From NCBI GenBank assembly GCA_011319805.1, contig SJRY01000129.1, positions 62,001 through 126,000 of the forward strand: 64,000 nucleotides of DNA, in the 5' to 3' direction. The notes beneath the pieces were generated by a model. It was not told where the DNA came from, did not search any database, and saw nothing but the letters and a program-made list of their open reading frames with translations. The translations under genes and the position numbers were made by a program. This stretch comes from Macrocybe gigantea. Its lineage: Eukaryota; Basidiomycota; Agaricomycetes; Agaricales; Callistosporiaceae. Numbering within the stretch: the first letter of the stretch is position 1; each line of letters starts with the position of its first letter. This document shows positions 34,796-46,130 of this stretch, in pieces.

Positions 34796-37700
34796 GCCCG
34801 GCTGTCATCCCTGGGTCAGGCGGGTGCTCATTGATTTCTTCATTTTGTATTTTCTCTTAAAATGTAAATAGGAAATATGTACATATGGACGTTCTCCTCT
34901 CTACTCTTGGAGAGGACTATGATATCTTGTTTTTCCAAGAGCCTGCTTGGAACCTGCTAAGACAAGCTACGTCAGCACATAACACTGACGGCGAGCCAGT
35001 AATCAGAGGTCCTAGTCACCCTGACTGGACTTGTATCATCTGCTGCTCATCATATGAGGATCCTCCTCATGTGATGGCATATGTTCACAACCACTTATAC
35101 TAGTTGTGTCCCTCCCTTAGATGCAATCTCATTGATAGTCATGATCTGATGATTATTAGCTTTTCCACTCCTGGAGAGCCTCTATTTCTTGCAAACGCCT
35201 ACTCTGATGTAGACGGAAGCACTATTCACTTGCTGCATGATTGTGCAGAACATCCTGACTTTCCCAACCTAACTTATTTGGGGGGGGGATTTCAACTATC
35301 ACTATGAACTCTGGACAGAGTCCATATCTCACAGTGTACATGAGGAGAGATGCTGTGCAACGCAGCACTCGACCTTGGTCTTGACTGGTCAGAGCCATCT
35401 AATCATGGCCTGACCTTTATTTTACATAACCCAGAGCTGCGGCCCTCTGTTATTGATTTGATGTTCACCCCTGTCGATGTGATTGGGATGGCACCGGTCA
35501 TTCATGACGATCTGAGATTGACTTTGGACCACTCTCCATTGTCGCTCTTCTTGGATATCCTGTTGCTGGACCTCTCTGATCCATGCCAGACTCTTCCAAA
35601 AGACAGCATGCCTGAGTTTATCTCTGACATTGCTGGCGACTTGCTCAGTATGGACTTAGTGCCAATCGAGTCACCAGACAAATTAGAGAGCATTCTCCAG
35701 ACTCTCTTCAGATCAGTTGACCATGCTTGGAATCTCCACTCCAAGGAGTGCAAGCTTTCAAAGCAGAGCAAAGGCTGGTGGAACCAGCATTGTTCTGAAA
35801 CTTTGGACACCTTTAGGCAGACCCGGTCTGAAGGTGACCATCACATCTGGTGCTGAGCTATCAAAGATGCTAAATGCACCTTCTTTGATCAGCGAATCAA
35901 GGAAGTTGCTGAAAAGTCACAACGTCCATGGGATCTAGCTGCTTGGACGAAGCAAAGGCCGCTTCTGGCCTATGAAGCCATCTCCTTCTGGGGACAGCCT
36001 TGCAATTCCATCGAGTCGCTTTGGAATGCGCTCGACAAATCTTATAACACTGCATCTGACAGACCAGTTAACCTGGCTAAGCTTGATGAGCTCGAGCCTC
36101 ATCCAATTCAGAACTGGGTCCTGTTTTCTGCCGCAGAACTCTGAGAGTCCTTGGAGCCTTGTAGCAACACCTCCGCCCCAGGACCAGATCATCTGTCTTG
36201 GGGCCATGTTAAGCAGCTGGTGAAATTCCCTCACTTGGCTGATTTCATCTTGAACATTGCTAATGCATGTTTGGAACTGGGCCACTGGCCTTCCTACTTC
36301 AAGCAGAGCCTGTCAGTGATAATTCCAAAACCTGGCAAACCTACATATGATACTCCAAAGGCCTTTCATCCGATTGTGCTTTTGAATACTCTTGGCAAAC
36401 TTGTCAAAAAAATGCTGGTGTGGTGTATGCAATATAAAGCGATCAAATTTGCTGTCTTTGACCTGAAGCAGTTCAGCGGCATCCGGCAGAACTCTACAGA
36501 GGATGCTGGTGTCTTCCTAACCCATATTATCTGGCAAGGCTGGCTAAAGGGTATCAAGATGAGCATCATTGCTTTTGATGTCAGTTAATATTTTCCCTCT
36601 CTCAACCATCATATGTTGGTGAGGATACTTCAACATGGGGGCTTCGCACATCAAGTGTCAAAGTTCTTCAAGTCTTATCTTGTTGGGTGTAAAACCTCAT
36701 ACGCCTGGCACAGTGCTGTCTCTCCTGAGTTTGATGCCAACATCGGGGTTGGCCAAGGCTCAGCTTTATCCCCTGTACTGTTGGCCTTGTACCTGGCACC
36801 AGTACTGAAAATATACCAGAAGGCTGGTGATATGCTGACCATCATGTCATTTGTGGATGATGGGCTGATTATCGCTCAGTCCAAGTCCATTCCAGACAAT
36901 GTTCCGAAACTCCAGAGGGTGTATGCTTCCATGCACAACAAAACTGAACTGCAGCACTTCTCATGCAATAGTAAGGACCCCCATCCTTCTATCGATTTGG
37001 GCTTTGCCCCCTTCACAGGCAATACTCCCTTATGGCCCAAGGATGTCAGAGATACCTTGGTTTCTTCTTGGACACGTGCCTTTCTTTCAAGGAACACGTC
37101 CATTTCTATGCAACAAAGGCACTGACTACTGCCAGGGCATTTCAGATGCTGGGCAACTCTGTTCAGGGTTTATTCCCCCAACAGAAGTGCATTCTCTACC
37201 TGTTGTGCATGCATCCTATTGCAACATATGGCTGTTTACTCTGGAACTTCAATGGTATGTGCAATGTTGCACTGATGAAGCAGCTACATCAGATGCAGCA
37301 CAAGGTGTGTATCTGGATTAATGGTCAGTTCCACACCACTCTGGAGGGTGCAGCTGAAACGATGGCCTGTGTCGAACCCATCACCAGGTTCATCAAGCAT
37401 TTGAAAGTCAGGTCCTCTGCCTGCCTCACTAATTCCAATGTGAGGCATGCCCTCAGGTCTCTAACTACCCTGCCGCAGGTGGGGGGTGATCCTTCGAGGT
37501 CAAAAAATCTGGCCTTTCTATCAGACAGCCAGCACAGTGCACTCAAGTCTCCTCTCAAGGACTTGGTGGACCTTAAACCACCTAACTTCTTATCCACAGA
37601 TTACTTCGTGGGTGCGAATAACCTGGGCAGGCAGCTTGTTGATGAATTCAGCAGTTGCCTTGAGATCCATAAGCTGCTTGGCAGAGATGAAGACTCTGTC

Positions 37701-38639
37701 AAGGCTTATTGTGCATCGCTCGAACAGGCACTCGCTGAGTGCCAGCTTGAGCCTAATTGTGTATATACCAGTAGTGATGGCACCGTGCCCATGAAAGCAA
37801 ATACACATAGGCAATCAGTGTATTCATCTCAGGTCTACCGAGGCAATACACTTGTTTTTGAAACTCGTCAGCCTGTCGGTAAAGCAACAAGCAATGACTC
37901 TGAGCTGATTGGATTGCATATGTCAATTCAAAAGGCTATTGCGCAGGATGGAACTACATCCATTGTGTGCTTTCTCAACTCGATGAATGCCATTAACCAC
38001 ATTGTCGATTGCAACCCCCACTCTGCACAATCGCATTCTATTGCCCTGTGCAGTTCACTTCGCACTTGGTTCTCCCAGTCCGAGCTACACCAGATCACTT
38101 TCTGGCACATCCCCTCCCAATGGAAGTGGGCTATTCAGGTTGAAGCACACAACTCTGTGCATGAGCTTGACATTCCTTTGGGACTTCATCCCCTCTACAC
38201 CACAGACACACTCCGGAAGGAGGCGGATGATGACATGCATACCTTGTAGTTCCATGATTCTGGAATCAAGAAATATATTGGCACTTCCACGTTTCAATTC
38301 CACGATGCAGGAAAGCCAGAATTCTATGAGTGCCCGCTTCATAAAAGAATGGGCTTCATGAAGTTGGTGACAGGCAATGAGCTATTTGCCCGTTGCTGTC
38401 ACATTGCCTCCAGACACGTGCCGATTAATGTGTATTGAGCATGGTTCAACTTCACTGAGAGTGACGAATGCTCCTGCGGATGAGGGCCTGAAGACCCCAT
38501 CCATGTCATGACCTTGTGCTGTAACTGGACCAGGCCAACTGAACACCAGTATGATGCCTTTGTGCATTCCTGGTTCGTTAAGTACCTCACATCGAACAAG
38601 GCAGCAGATGCTTTTATCCCGGATCTAGAGGGCAGGTAA
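34771..38639 (+). pseudogene. LINE ORF2 (endonuclease, reverse transcriptase, RNase H)
   Basis: Endonuclease: YVHMDVLLSTLGEDYDILFF with QEPAWN, and YLGG-DFN broken by a G-run at 35280; DLMFTPVDV follows. RT: WPSYFKQSLSVIIPKPGK, FDVSQYF (stop here), GQGSALSPVLL and SFVDDGLI (about 36848). RNase H: VYTSSDGT, SELIGL, CFLNSMNAINHI. C-terminal CSC...PIHVMTLC-type zinc cluster. ORF2 nicks DNA and copies RNA onto it. This copy has several frameshifts; the frame is open from 37032 to 38249. The order and FVDD motif suggest a Tad/I-like clade, not tested. Confidence 0.88.
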
Positions 38640-39086
38640 CTGCCTTTTGCAGCAGGGGATGCTTTGGGTTATGGCTCCTTTTGGGGCCTTTGCATGGAAG
38701 TAACCACAGCCAGCCCTCAGGCTGAGGGACTCAGGTTATCATGTCAATATGGTGTTTGATGAAAGCAAGCACCGAGCTTCATTGTGATTCACAAACTCAG
38801 TGATGCTTGTTTGTTATAGGCCCTTTTAGACCCTTTATGTGGAATTGACCACATCTGGCTCCTAGGAGCCAGGGGACACAGGCCAAGCAGGCGAGTCAGC
38901 ATGAGTGCACGTCTAAACAGCATGTGCATGGGCAGGAGACAGCAGGGTTAGTGTGCCCTCTATGTATATCCCCTCAGTCTGGCCTGATTCAGACTAGTTG
39001 TATTTATCATAGATATCCTCGTGTATTTACAAGTGGACTGCCATCGAGCACCACTTTATAAATTGCTGATTTAAAAAAAAAAAAAA

Positions 39087-39296
39087 GGCAGGTCGAGTGG
39101 GCAAGTTAGCATGAGGGCGAGCCTAAGCAGCTCGGGCACGGGCATGAGAGAACAGGGTTAGTGTGCCCTCCATGTACATCTCCTCAGTCTGGTTTTGGTC
39201 AGACTAGTTGTATTTATTGTAGGTACCTTCGTGTATTTACAAGTGGACTGCCCCCAAGCACCATTTTATAAATTGTTGATTTAAAAAAAAAAAAAA
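39087..39296 (+). mobile_element. 210-bp LINE 3'-end insertion
   Basis: A 5'-truncated copy of the LINE 3' UTR with A14 (39283-39296), directly after another LINE's poly-A. Its tail abuts ORF1 sequence at GAGAATAT, the same point at which a similar tail abuts ORF1 at 45392. Confidence 0.85.
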
Positions 39297-39950
39297 GAGA
39301 ATATATTGACGTCGCCGGCACTGCTGACCAGAGTCGCTATGCCCTCGGTGATGGCATACTGATATCCCACTGGGATGGAGATGGAGGAAGAGCTGACCTT
39401 CAGGATCCAAGCCTTGAGAGTAGCGAGAGATTCAGCTGTGGCCTTAGCTTCACTATGAAGGAACCGGTCCCCTTCAGGGAAGATTGGGATGCCAATGCTG
39501 TTGTCATTGTATACTGCCTCAGTGGACAGGATCGACAGAGAGGGGGAGCAGAGGGTCTAGTGGGCCCTCCTGCATTAGAAGGGTTGGTGTCATCGGTATC
39601 CATGAGACTGTCGCCACCTTGAAAAAGGAGGCTTGCATTCTCTGGGAGGGGAGGAGGAGCAGGAGAACAGGATGGGCCAGCAGAGGGTCATCCAGAGTGC
39701 AGGTTGAGCAGTGCATGGCCACCACCACTGACAATATTGAGCAGGTCATCACTCATAGAAAAACTCCAATAGGTCAGTTGATTTTCAGCCAATTTTTGCG
39801 ATATAAAAGATAAAAGTGCTCAAGAGTTTAGAGAACTCAGGTCTGCAACTTGATTTAAGATCGGCCCAGTCGATGACAGTGTAGAGTAATGAAGACAATG
39901 AAGGCAAGTTGTTTACACTTGTTTACAAATGGGCATTGTGGAAAGAGAAG
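39297..39950 (-). mobile_element. LINE 5' UTR and ORF1 N-terminus
   Basis: Minus-strand ATG at 39756 opens MSDDLLNIVSGGGHALLN and continues to MDTDDTNPSNAGGPTRPSAP. The 5' UTR ends near 39950 within a Tc1 remnant. The block is repeated in inverted orientation at 44749-45392, with long stretches of identical translation. Confidence 0.85.
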
Positions 39951-40870
39951 CATTGAGACTGTGCTGGGTGAGGGAGAATGACTATGTTCTGATTTTTTCA
40001 CCATTCTTGTGAAGCCTTGGTGTGGTGAATAGGGGCCCCATCTTCCATAACTGCTATCTGCCCTCTCTCTTCACTTAGCTCCTCATAGATATCCCAAAGG
40101 GGACTAGAAAGGATTAATCTGATATAATCTGACCCCTTTCTGGCATCCTTTGGGATTCTAATAAGAGGACCAAGCCTCCCATGTGCCATACACCTCCAAA
40201 TCATCAAACTTTGCCTTTCTGACTTGAAAGTTGGAGTGAGACACTTCTTGTCATACTTCTCTCTAGGTCTCCTGTACACCCAGACCACCCTAGAGTTTTT
40301 TCCAATCTCCACAGATGACTCATTTTTCCAAATCATCTGGTTCCAGTCCTTACTCCTCTAATTATGGTATTCCTTCATCCATACAAGCTGTGCCTTCTGA
40401 TGCTCAGGCTTGAGATAAGGTTTCTTAGCTGCAACATGTCCTTTCATGCCTAAATGATTGCTGATAGCCCTCCTAACAGTGTCTGGATGGACAGGATCGT
40501 CTCGAGAGGTGTTGACATTTTGGGTGAGCTTGGAGAGAGTTTGGTGTCTGTTTCCATCTAGAGAAACTTTGAGATGTCATATGGACCACTCATCTAGCTT
40601 GGGTGGTCTACCCAAGTGTGGGGTATTATCAAAATGACCTCAGGTATCATAGTTTTTGAGAATGCAAAAAATGGTGCTGTGGTCCCTTCCAACAAAAGTG
40701 GCAATATCTTGAATTGGCATGTTTTCTTTGAATTTGTAATAGATGAGGGATCACAGCTCTGGTGATGTGTTTTTGGTTCCAGATGTCTTAGGCATGGTAG
40801 GTGGGGTATGGGCAGGTGTAGAGAGTAATTTTTGTTTATTGTTTATAGCAAAACTTTTGCAAGGGTACTG
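39951..40870 (-). mobile_element. Tc1/mariner transposon remnant with one TIR
   Basis: On the minus strand the right end reads CAGTACCCTTGCAAAAGTTT (40870 inward), a Tc1-type terminal repeat next to TA 40871-40872 in gypsy sequence. ATG at 40795 starts a transposase: MPKTSGTKNTSPEL, an HTH half, HPDTVRRAISNHLGMKG, then MIWKNESSVE (first Asp replaced by Asn), the C-terminal VMEDGAPIHHTKASQEW and part of the last catalytic region. At least three TGA and one TAG interrupt it. A LINE 5' end truncates the other side. Confidence 0.85.
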
Positions 40871-41526
40871 TACATGGCTGTCAGTTTGAAGAGCTCTCTT
40901 GCTATTAGGAAGGCTGCCTTCTATTCATTCCCTTTCCAGATGCACACGTTATTGTATTTCCAGATAATGTTGATCTTGCTAAAGTACTTTGCTCCTTGTA
41001 GTATGTAAGGAGCTCACTGATGCATGGTAATGGAAACTTGTCTTTAACCATATATTTGTTTATTTCCTGGTAGTTTTGGATGAGTCGTTTGCTTCTGTCC
41101 TTCTTGTTGCAAAAGAAGCAGGGTGCTGTGTAAGGTGATTTCGATGGGTATATCTTTCCTATTCTTAGCCCTTCTTCGACAAAGGCATTTAGCTCCTCTA
41201 GTTCCTTCTGCGTCATTGGGTAGACCTTGCTCAGTATCATTTTGGATGCATCTTTCATTAACTTTATCTCATGGTCCCACTCTTTATAGTCTGATAAATG
41301 ATCAAAGTTCTTCTCCTTGAAGAAGTGTTTGAATCTGGTCAGATATGGGGATATCTGGATTTCCATCTTGTTGCTGGCTGTAGTTTTTGTTAGATTGTAT
41401 GTATTCAGGCATATTGTTGTCTCCACTAATATCAAAGATACCGAAGAACCTAGACCAAATAGTATCTTGGGGTGAAGGTATATAGGATGAGGTGGTTGTA
41501 AATACAACTTCTAAGTTAATCCATCA

Positions 41527-41598
41527 GGCCTGATAGCTCAGTGGTAGAGCTACTGGTATATGTTCAGGAGGTCCTAGGTTCAATCCCCAGTCAGGGCA
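41527..41598 (+). tRNA. tRNA-like sequence inside an LTR-like element
   Basis: 72 nt fold by eye: acceptor GGCCTGA/TCAGGGC (6 of 7 pairs), D arm GCTC-AGTGGTA-GAGC, anticodon stem of about 4 pairs (CTGG/TCAG), T arm with TTCAATC loop and 4 of 5 pairs. A box TAGCTCAGTGG (41534-41544), B box GGTTCAATCCC (41577-41587), TTTT at 41601-41604. The anticodon loop lacks the usual T33 in my fold, so identity is not assigned; a pseudogene is likely. Confidence 0.6.
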
Positions 41599-41600
41599 TC

Positions 41601-41604
41601 TTTT
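41601..41604 (+). terminator. Pol III-type TTTT after the tRNA-like sequence
   Basis: Four T residues three bases past the acceptor end, the usual minimum for Pol III release. Its use is not shown. Confidence 0.4.
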
Positions 41605-41760
41605 CTGTTTAACAGTTTTTGCTGGTTCAGCCACCTTCTGTATCTTGATCATCTGGTGGTTTATTTTGCATGTTTTAGGGCATCTGTCAAAAACAACTTC
41701 TCCTGTCCTCCATTTGATCATTGGGTTGTGGTAGACAAGCCAGTTATGTCCTAGTAGCAT

Positions 41761-42053
41761 TGTTAGAAATGCCCCTCCTGTCCGGACTTGTGCATAGGAC
41801 AGGACCCAGGCTATGTGCCTAGCCATGCACATAGCCTATGGCTGTATGTGCAGCAATGTGCAGCCTATGGCTGCATCCACAGCAATGCACAGCAGAACCT
41901 GTGCATGCAGTAATGCATAGCCTATGGCTGCACACACAACCTTCTACACATATATATAGGTAGCACAGAGCGCCTTGAAGTCCCCAGTGTTCTCACTCAG
42001 GACTTCTAGGTTCTAAGGCTCATCCAGAGTATTCTCTGTGCCTAGTTTTAACA
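41761..42053 (-). repeat. Solo LTR of family F4 with internal repeats
   Basis: 293 bp, flanked by AGCAT at 41756-41760 and 42054-42058. Compared with the 188-bp copy at 31297 it has about 100 extra bases made of imperfect repeats around CATAGCCTATGGCTG. It interrupts the protease part of the F1 remnant. Confidence 0.9.
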
Positions 42054-42254
42054 AGCATGTCCATTTTTCTGATATTGAGTATGATGGCTTCCATGTGCTC
42101 CTTGTGTCCTTTAATGTCGATGTCGACATCTGCTACTTGGTCTGCTGTTTTCTGGCAGTTGGGTGATCCATCTGCATTTATAATTGGAATCTTCTTGATC
42201 TGTTGTATCTTCAGCCCTGTTTTATACTATCATAGTATTGATGCAGGTCCTGTC

Positions 42255-44748
42255 TTTTTTTTTTTTTTTAAATCAACAATTTATAAAGCAGTGCTCAATA
42301 GCAGTCCACTTGTAAATACACGAGGGTACCTACAATAAATACAACTAGTCCAAATAAAACCAGACTGAGGGGATGTACATAGAGGGTGCACTAACCCTGC
42401 TGTCTCCTGCCCGTGCATATGCCATTTAGATGCATGCTCATGCATACTTGTTTGCTCGGCCTGCGTTCCCCAGCTCCTAAGAGCCAGATGTGGTCAGTTC
42501 CATGTAAAGGGTCCAAAAGGGCCCATAACAACAGGCATCACAAAATCTATGATACACAATGAAGCTTGGTGTTTGCTTTCATCAACCACCATGCTGACTT
42601 GGTGCTCTGGGTCCCCCAGTCCAAAGGCCGGATGCGGTTACTTCCATGCAAAGGCCCCACGAGGAGCCATAACCCAAAGTATTCCCTGCTACAAAAGGGC
42701 AGTTACCCACCCTCCGGATCCAGGATAAAAGCACCTGCTGCCTTATTCGATATCAGGTACTTAATAAACCAGGAATGCACGAAGGCATCATACTAGCATT
42801 CATTTGGCCTGTTCCAGTTACAGCACAGGGTCATGACATGAACAGAGTCTTCAGGCCCTTGTCCACAAGAGCATTCATTGCTCTCAGTGAAGTTGAACTG
42901 CACTCAATATGCATTGATCAGCACATGTCTGCATGCAATGCAACAGCAATGAGTGAACAGCTCATTGCCCATCATCAATTTCATGAAGCCCGTCCTCTTA
43001 CAGAGGGGGCATTCATAGGACTCTGGCTTTCCTGCATTGTGAAACCGAAACATGGACAAGCCAATGTATTTCCTGATTCCAGAATTATGGAATCAAGAGG
43101 TATGCATGTCATCATCTGCCTCCTTCTGGAGTGTGTCCATAGTGTAGAGGGGACGAAGTCCCAGAGGAACATCAAGCTCATGCACAGAGTTGTGTGCTTC
43201 AACCTGAATAGCCCACTTCCATTGGGAGGGGATGTGCCAGAAAGTGATCTGGTGTAGCTCGGACTGGGAGAACCAAGCATGAAGTGAACTGCACAGGGCA
43301 ATAGAATGCGATTGTGCAGAGTGGTCATTGCAATCAATGATGCAATTAATTGCATTCATTGAGTCGAGAAAATACACGATGGATGTGGCTCCATCTTGTG
43401 CAATAGCCTTTTGGATAGATATGCACAATGCAATAAGCTTGCAATCATCACTTGTCACTTTGCTGACAGATTGATGGATTTTGTGAATAAGCATATTGCC
43501 CTGGTAGACCTGGGATGAATACACAGACTGCTTAAGTGTATCTGCTTTTATGGGCATGGTGCCATTGCTACTGGTATATACACAATTAGGCTCAAGCTGG
43601 CATTCAATGAGTGCCTGTTCAAGTGATGTGTGGTAAGCCTTGACAGAGTCTTCATCCCTGCCAAGGAGCTTATGGATCTCAAAGCAACTGCTGAATTCAT
43701 CAACAAGCCACCTGCCTGGATAATTCGCATCTGCAAAATAGTCCGTGGATAAAAAGTTAGGTGGTTTAAGGTCCACCAAGTCCTTGAGAGGAGACTTCAG
43801 CATGCTGTGCTGCCTATCTGATAGGGAGGCCAAATTCTTTGACTTTGAAGGATTGCCACCTGCCTGTGGCAGAGTGGTTAGAGACCTGAGGGCATGCCTC
43901 AGGTTGGAGTTAGCAAGATGGGCAGAGGACCTGACTTTCAAATGCTTGATGAACCCGGTGATGGGTTCGACACAGGCCATCATTTCAGCTGCACCCTCCA
44001 GAGTGGTGTGGAACTGACCATTGATCCAGATGCACACCTTGCACTGCATCTGGCATAGCTGCTTCATCAGTGCAACATTGCGCATACTGTTGAAGTTCCA
44101 GAGTAAGCAGCTATATGTCATGATAGGATGCATGCATGACAGGTAGAGGATGCACTTCTGTTGAGGTGATAAGCCCTGAACAGAATTGCCGAGCATCTGA
44201 AATGCCTTGGCAGTAGTCAGTGCCTTCATTGCATAAAAATGGACATGTTCCCTAAAGGATAGGTGCATGTCCAAGAAGAACCCAAGATATCTCCAGATAT
44301 CCTTAGGCTACAGAGGAGTATTACCTGTAAAGGGGGCAAAACCCAAATTGATAGAAGGATGGGGATCCTTGCTATTGTATGAGAAGTGCTGCAGTTCAGT
44401 TTTGTTGTGTTCAACAACAAGACCAAAGTCTGTGAAGAGGTTGTGCACTGATGTGTATGCCCTCTGGAGCTTCAGAACATTGTCTGGAATGGACATGGAC
44501 TGAGCAATAATCAGCCCATCATCCACAAATGACATGATGGTCAGCATATTGCCAACCTTCTGGTATATTTTCAGTACTGGTGCCAAATACAAGGCTGACA
44601 GTACTGGGGATAGAGCAGAGCCTTGGCCGACACTAACATCAGCATCAAACTCCAGTGAGACAGCACTATGCCAGGCATACGAAGTTTTACACCCAACAAG
44701 GTAGGATTCGAAGAACATTGACATTTGATGTGCCAGCGCTTCTCTTTC
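42255..44748 (-). mobile_element. 5'-truncated LINE (RT, RNase H, 3' UTR)
   Basis: Poly-T (42255-42268) is the inverted poly-A. Minus frames 44760-44308 and 44274-43093 cover FFESYLVGCKTSYAWHSAVS, GQGSALSPVLSALYLAPVL, SFVDDGLI and the RNase H through WKWAIQVEAHNS. Its 5' edge meets a plus-strand LINE 5' end at about 44748, a head-to-head joint. Confidence 0.9.
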
Positions 44749-46130
44749 TGCAACACCCATTTGTAAACAAGTGTAAACAACTTGCCTTCATTGTCTTCAT
44801 TACTCTACACTGTCATCGACTGGGCCGATCTTAAATCAAGTTGCAGACCTGAGTTCTCTAAACTCTTGAGCACTTTTATCTTTTATATCGCAAAAATTGG
44901 CTGAAAATCAACTGACCTATTGGAGTTTTTCTATGAGTGATGACCTGCTCAATATTGTCAGTGGTGGTGGCCATGCACTGCTCAACCTGCACTCTGGATG
45001 ACCCTCTGCTGGCCCATCCTGTTCTCCTGCTCCTCCTCCCCTCCCAGAGAATGCAAGCCTCCTTTTTCAAGGTGGCGACAGTCTCATGGATACCGATGAC
45101 ACCAACCCTTCTAATGCAGGAGGGCCCACTAGACCCTCTGCTCCCCCTCTCTGTCGATCCTGTCCACTGAGGCAGTATACAATGACAACAGCATTGGCAT
45201 CCCAATCTTCCCTGAAGGGGACCGGTTCCTTCATAGTGAAGCTAAGGCCACAGCTGAATCTCTCGCTACTCTCAAGGCTTGGATCCTGAAGGTCAGCTCT
45301 TCCTCCATCTCCATCCCAGTGGGATATCAGTATGCCATCACCGAGGGCATAGCAACTCTGGTCAGCAGTGCCAGTGATGTCAACATATTCTCTTTTTTTT
45401 GTTTTAAATCAACAATTTATAAAATGGTGCTTGGGGGCAGTCCACTTGTAAATACATGAAGGTACCTACAATAAACTGCCTCAACCGTGATCCCACTCCT
45501 GAACCCAGGGTTGTGGACTGCCCCCTCCTGTCAATAGGGCTACTCACCCTGCTGCTGGCAAGCACTCATATGTGCAAGCCTTGGCCCAACCAGCCAATAC
45601 CCCCGCCAAAGCTATTGTAGCTCTGGCAAAGACCTTTCCTCACCTCCTTGCAGATAAGATCATCTCCTTGCAAAAGGAAGTGACCGGGGAGTCTTCAAGG
45701 ACCACCCAAGAAGAAGGCGAAGTCCACTTCTCATGGCCCATTCTGATGTAATGTCAGGGTGACCTTTACTTTCCTGGCGGACAATGTGTCTGTTGCTGCT
45801 GGGACTCTTCTCTCTGCCTTCAATTGAGGGCTGACTGCTGGCAAATCCTGGATTTGATGCAAATCCATCCAGGATCACTCCGCCTCTTCGTTCTCTTGCT
45901 TGATGAAGGTGGCATTGCCTAAGGACCTCAGCATTTTGCATGAGGCTGCCCTCCGATATGCTCCGGCAGGATCTACCATCAAGCTCGCCATACCTATGAG
46001 TGTTTCCTATGTGAAACTGCTTGACATACTATACTTCAATGCCAATGGAAGTGTTATCACTGCCCAGCAAGCTTATGAGATCCTCCGAGACTCTTCATTC
46101 TCAGATCTCATCACTCTTGTTAGAGTTCTG
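44749..46130 (+). mobile_element. LINE 5' UTR and ORF1, opposite to its neighbour
   Basis: Starts at the LINE 5' end (TTTCTGCAACACCCATTTGT). ORF1 ATG is at 44934 (MSDDLLNIVSGGG). A short LINE tail is nested at 45393-45475 and about 240 bp of ORF1 is missing across it. ORF1 resumes to about 46130 and there joins a minus-strand ORF2 piece. Confidence 0.85.
45393..45475 (-). mobile_element. Nested 83-bp LINE 3' tail
   Basis: Poly-T then GTTTTAAATCAACAATTTAT and the LINE 3'-UTR end, inserted in ORF1. It matches the tail at 39215-39296, including the distinctive AAAATGGTGCTTGGGGG. Confidence 0.8.

Larger units (their letters stand above)
33465..39086 (+). mobile_element. Longest LINE copy (ORF1, ORF2, poly-A)
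   Basis: Starts inside ORF1 at the S2 junction and runs through endonuclease, RT, RNase H and 3' UTR to TTGATTT plus A14 (39073-39086). It is 5'-truncated only in ORF1. Frameshifts and stops scatter through both ORFs. The next LINE tail follows without a gap. Confidence 0.93.
41388..41614 (-). repeat. 227-bp LTR-like insertion containing a tRNA gene-like sequence
   Basis: Ends are TGTTAGATTG and CTGTTTAACA, so it has TG...CA on either strand. Flanked by GTTTT at 41383-41387 and 41615-41619, a perfect 5-bp duplication in gypsy sequence. On the minus strand a CTATATAC motif lies downstream of the tRNA-like part, suggesting LTR sense is minus. It is not one of the other LTR families here, though the terminal bases resemble F4. 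Confidence 0.7.
40871..42254 (-). mobile_element. F1 gypsy remnant (protease and RT)
   Basis: Minus-strand translation 41507-40905 matches element B pol: PYLTRFKHFFKEKNFDHLSD, EINKYMVKDKFPLP. 41832-41620 has LLGHDWLVYHNP. Two LTR-like insertions (41388-41614 and 41761-42053) and a Tc1 (left) break it. A LINE poly-T meets it at 42255. At about 42200-42205 it reads CAA CAG where element B has TGA TGA. Confidence 0.88.

Noticed and set aside
39951..40870. Tc1 remnant as an active element
   Set aside because: First catalytic Asp is replaced, several stops interrupt the frame and one terminal repeat is missing.
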